Part shown: positions 15,668 through 17,217 of the stretch, piece by piece
Layout: each line of letters starts with the position of its first letter
Position numbering within the stretch: position 1 is the stretch's first letter
From: Ruminococcus sp.
GTDB lineage: Bacteria; Bacillota_A; Clostridia; Oscillospirales; Ruminococcaceae
Reading direction: 5' to 3'
DNA length: 17,217 nucleotides
Assembly (NCBI GenBank): GCA_017480485.1
Contig: JAFVAN010000019.1
Span: 1-17,217, forward strand
Notes under the pieces: model-generated
What the model was told of the DNA's origin: nothing
Seen by the model: the letters and a program-made list of their open reading frames with translations, nothing else
Databases searched by the model: none
Made by a program: the position numbers and the translations under genes

Positions 15668-16639
15668 ATCCTGTGCGATTATCTCCTTGTAGAACTCGGC
15701 GTAGTCGTCGCGCTTTTCCTTTGTGAAGGAGATGGCCGAGCGGGGATGCTGGTTGAGGATTCCTGTCATCAGGTATTGCAGGTCGTAGCCCCAAACGATG
15801 CCCTGCTCCCGCAGCTTCACCATCTGATGCTCGATGAAGCGGATGACGGGGTAAACGTTGTACTTAGGGTTCTTGAGGAAGCTGAGCAGCAGCTCCATAG
15901 CGCAGTTGCCTGCGCCACGGCCCATGGACATATAGGTGGCGTCCAGCCAGTCAACGCCGTCGCCCACGGCCTCGATGGTGTTTGCGAAGGCCAGCTGTAG
16001 ATTGTTGTGGGCGTGGATGCCGAGCTTCTTGTTATACTTCTCGGCAAACTCACCGAAGAAGGCGCTCATGCGCTGTATCTGCTCGGGGTAGAGGGCGCCG
16101 TAGCTGTCAACGATATAGATAACATCCACAGGCGAGCGTCCGATGATATCCAGCGCCGCCTTGATGTCGCTCTCGCGGCCGTTGGAGATGGCCATTATAT
16201 TGCAGCTGGTCTCGTAGCCCTTCTTGTGAGCGTCCTCGATCATGTCCACCGCCGTCGGGATGGTGGTAAGATAGGTCGCAACACGGATGAGGTCGATAGC
16301 GCTGTTGCTGCGCTCAACGATATCCTGCTTGTAGTTGCACCTTCCCACGTCCGCCATGACCGAGATCTTCAGGTCGGTGTTGTTTTCCCCAACGATGGAG
16401 TGTATGAAATCCTCGTCGCAGAACTTGCAGGGGCCGAACTTATCGACGTCGAACATCTCCTTGTCGGCCTTGTAGCCGAACTCCATGTAGTCCACGCCCG
16501 AGCGCAGGTTCGCGGTATAGAGCTCCTTAATGAACTCCTCGGTGAAGCGGAAGTCGTTGACAAGTCCGCCGTCACGCAGGGTGGCGTCCACCACCTTTAT
16601 ATCAGGTCTGAAATCTATGAGCTTAGATACTTCTTTCAT
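15665..16639 (-). CDS. HMGL-like (DRE-TIM metallolyase) aldolase
   Basis: A 324-residue cytoplasmic TIM-barrel enzyme of the HMG-CoA-lyase/4-hydroxy-2-oxovalerate-aldolase superfamily. Diagnostic residues: DATLRDGG (18-25) with catalytic Arg22 and metal ligand Asp23, metal ligands His209/His211 in HAHNN, and the glycine loop GRGAGN (240-245). It is shorter than isopropylmalate or homocitrate synthases and lacks their C-terminal regulatory domain, so it resembles MhpE-type aldolases. No dehydrogenase or dehydratase partner lies nearby, so the substrate is unknown. A Cys pair, CKFC (71-74), is present. AAGG lies 6 nt before the ATG. It has its own promoter, and a GC palindrome (CCCGC-GGC-GCGGG) lies in the leader. 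Confidence 0.85.
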   Translation of the reverse strand: MKEVSKLIDFRPDIKVVDATLRDGGLVNDFRFTEEFIKELYTANLRSGVDYMEFGYKADKEMFDVDKFGPCKFCDEDFIHSIVGENNTDLKISVMADVGRCNYKQDIVERSNSAIDLIRVATYLTTIPTAVDMIEDAHKKGYETSCNIMAISNGRESDIKAALDIIGRSPVDVIYIVDSYGALYPEQIQRMSAFFGEFAEKYNKKLGIHAHNNLQLAFANTIEAVGDGVDWLDATYMSMGRGAGNCAMELLLSFLKNPKYNVYPVIRFIEHQMVKLREQGIVWGYDLQYLMTGILNQHPRSAISFTKEKRDDYAEFYKEIIAQD

Positions 16640-16706
16640 GCAATGCCTTTCCTTTCCATGCCCGCGCCGCGGGACTTTAACGCTTTAAATTAAATTTGCA
16701 CAATAT

Positions 16707-16735
16707 AGTATACCACCAAACTCCCGATTTGTCAA
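16707..16735 (-). promoter_or_regulatory. Promoter of the HMGL-like aldolase gene
   Basis: On the minus strand: TTGACA (16735-16730), 17-bp spacer, TATACT (16712-16707). The leader is about 60 nt. Confidence 0.85.
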
Positions 16736-16802
16736 CCCTTTTTTAATTCCCCGATTCCCCCACCATCTTTCAGTCGAGCGTACACGCGAAATCTCAGCGC
16801 CT

Positions 16803-16874
16803 CCCCGGAGGGGAGGTGGGCGCCTTTATGGATGAGGCGGCGGTGCAGCCGTTCGGAGGGCTTTGTGCGGGTGG
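16803..16874 (+). repeat. 72-bp direct repeat, left copy
   Basis: Identical to 16976-17047 except for two positions (TTTATGG versus TTTGTGG, GGGCTTTG versus GGGCCTTG). It begins CCCCGGAGGGGAGG and ends GTGCGGGTGG. No gene is recognised in it. Confidence 0.9.
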
Positions 16875-16894
16875 TATCTATCTAGGCTGCTGTT

Positions 16895-16953
16895 TCGCGA
16901 GGGAGCCCCCTCGCACCACAGAGTTGTAAACGAGCTTGCGAGTGCTCACGCGA
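16895..16953 (+). repeat. Dispersed intergenic repeat, copy C
   Basis: TCGCGAGGGAG at the left, conserved right arm ending CACGCGA. The left half forms a perfect GCGAGGG-AGCC-CCCTCGC hairpin. It sits between the two 72-bp direct repeats. The next 21 bp (16956-16976) read TGCGCCGTGCGCGCTAGCAC, which matches the start of each 95-bp array unit except for two changes. Confidence 0.85.
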
Positions 16954-16975
16954 ATTGCGCCGTGCGCGCTAGCAC

Positions 16976-17047
16976 CCCCGGAGGGGAGGTGGGCGCCTTT
17001 GTGGATGAGGCGGCGGTGCAGCCGTTCGGAGGGCCTTGTGCGGGTGG
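16976..17047 (+). repeat. 72-bp direct repeat, right copy
   Basis: Second copy of 16803-16874, 173 bp downstream start to start. It follows directly on the array-like segment after dispersed repeat copy C. Confidence 0.9.
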
Positions 17048-17073
17048 CCCTTTGTGGGCCGGTGCTAGATTAG

Positions 17074-17106
17074 TTTCGCCCCCACCCGGGCCGGATGGGG
17101 GCGAAA
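17074..17106. terminator. Strong terminator-like hairpin in the repeat region
   Basis: TTTCGCCCCCA (17074-17084) pairs perfectly with TGGGGGCGAAA (17096-17106). The plus strand continues TAATGTTTTC, a weak T-tract. No gene in the window obviously needs it, so it may belong to the repeat region or to a gene beyond the right edge. Confidence 0.45.
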
Positions 17107-17131
17107 TAATGTTTTCATTAGCATATGCTCC

Positions 17132-17191
17132 TCCGCGAGGGAGCCGTTGCGGCCTTTAAAGCTGTAAACGAGCTTGCGAGTGCTCACGCGA
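17132..17191 (+). repeat. Dispersed intergenic repeat, copy D
   Basis: CCGCGAGGGAG at the left, conserved right arm ending CACGCGA then CTTGCGCG. The middle is diverged, but CCGC and GCGG can still pair. The window ends 26 bp later. Confidence 0.8.
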
Positions 17192-17217
17192 CTTGCGCGC
17201 CCGCGCCCGGGACGCGA

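Noticed and set aside
16863..17159. 98-residue ORF across the right-end repeats
   Set aside because: Built entirely from dispersed and direct repeats, with no ribosome binding site or domain.

Overview
The window looks like chromosomal DNA of a GC-rich, fibre-degrading gut Clostridium relative, most likely Ruminococcus or a close Oscillospiraceae genus. This is inferred from the gene types: a GH5 endoglucanase with Ig/FnIII-like tails, a pyrophosphate-dependent phosphofructokinase, a TPP-riboswitch-controlled ThiT, FtsEX with PcsB-like hydrolases, strong AGGAGG ribosome binding sites and sigma-A-type promoters with 17-bp spacers. No species can be named from the sequence alone.

Layout, left to right. 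Positions 1-578 hold a dispersed GC-rich repeat with a 45-bp tandem duplication, AT-rich spacer and a near-consensus promoter. 579-1664 is a CdaR/PucR-type regulator closed by a terminator. 1775-5076 holds ftsE, ftsX (overlapping) and a secreted coiled-coil M23 peptidase, then a terminator. 5145-5732 is a small P-loop NTPase. 5733-5889 carries a second copy of the dispersed repeat. 5890-7503 is a second secreted coiled-coil M23 peptidase, paralogous to the first. 7527-8024 is an exact 95-bp-period tandem array (5.2 copies), ending where the promoter of the next gene starts. 8105-9199 is a lipoprotein with a class A beta-lactamase-like fold but no visible general-base Glu. 9235-10674 is a GH26-like TIM-barrel protein without a signal peptide. 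A perfect 17-bp bidirectional terminator separates these from minus-strand thiT with its TPP riboswitch, then minus-strand GH5 endoglucanase. 14368-15570 is pfp (plus strand). 15665-16639 is an HMGL-like aldolase (minus strand). The right end (16745-17217) is non-coding and packed with repeats.

How the genes fit together. FtsEX is the ABC-type complex that controls cell-wall hydrolases at division. Here it sits directly upstream of an M23 protein whose coiled-coil region resembles PcsB/CwlO-type partners. A second such protein and a penicillin-recognising-fold lipoprotein follow, so 1775-9199 reads as a cell-envelope remodelling region. The rest (thiT, GH5, pfp, aldolase) are independent metabolic units, each with its own promoter and terminator.

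The least explained part is a modular family of intergenic repeats. It comprises four copies of a roughly 60-bp element, a 45-bp tandem, a 72-bp direct-repeat pair and the 95-bp array, linked by a shared sequence next to copy C.
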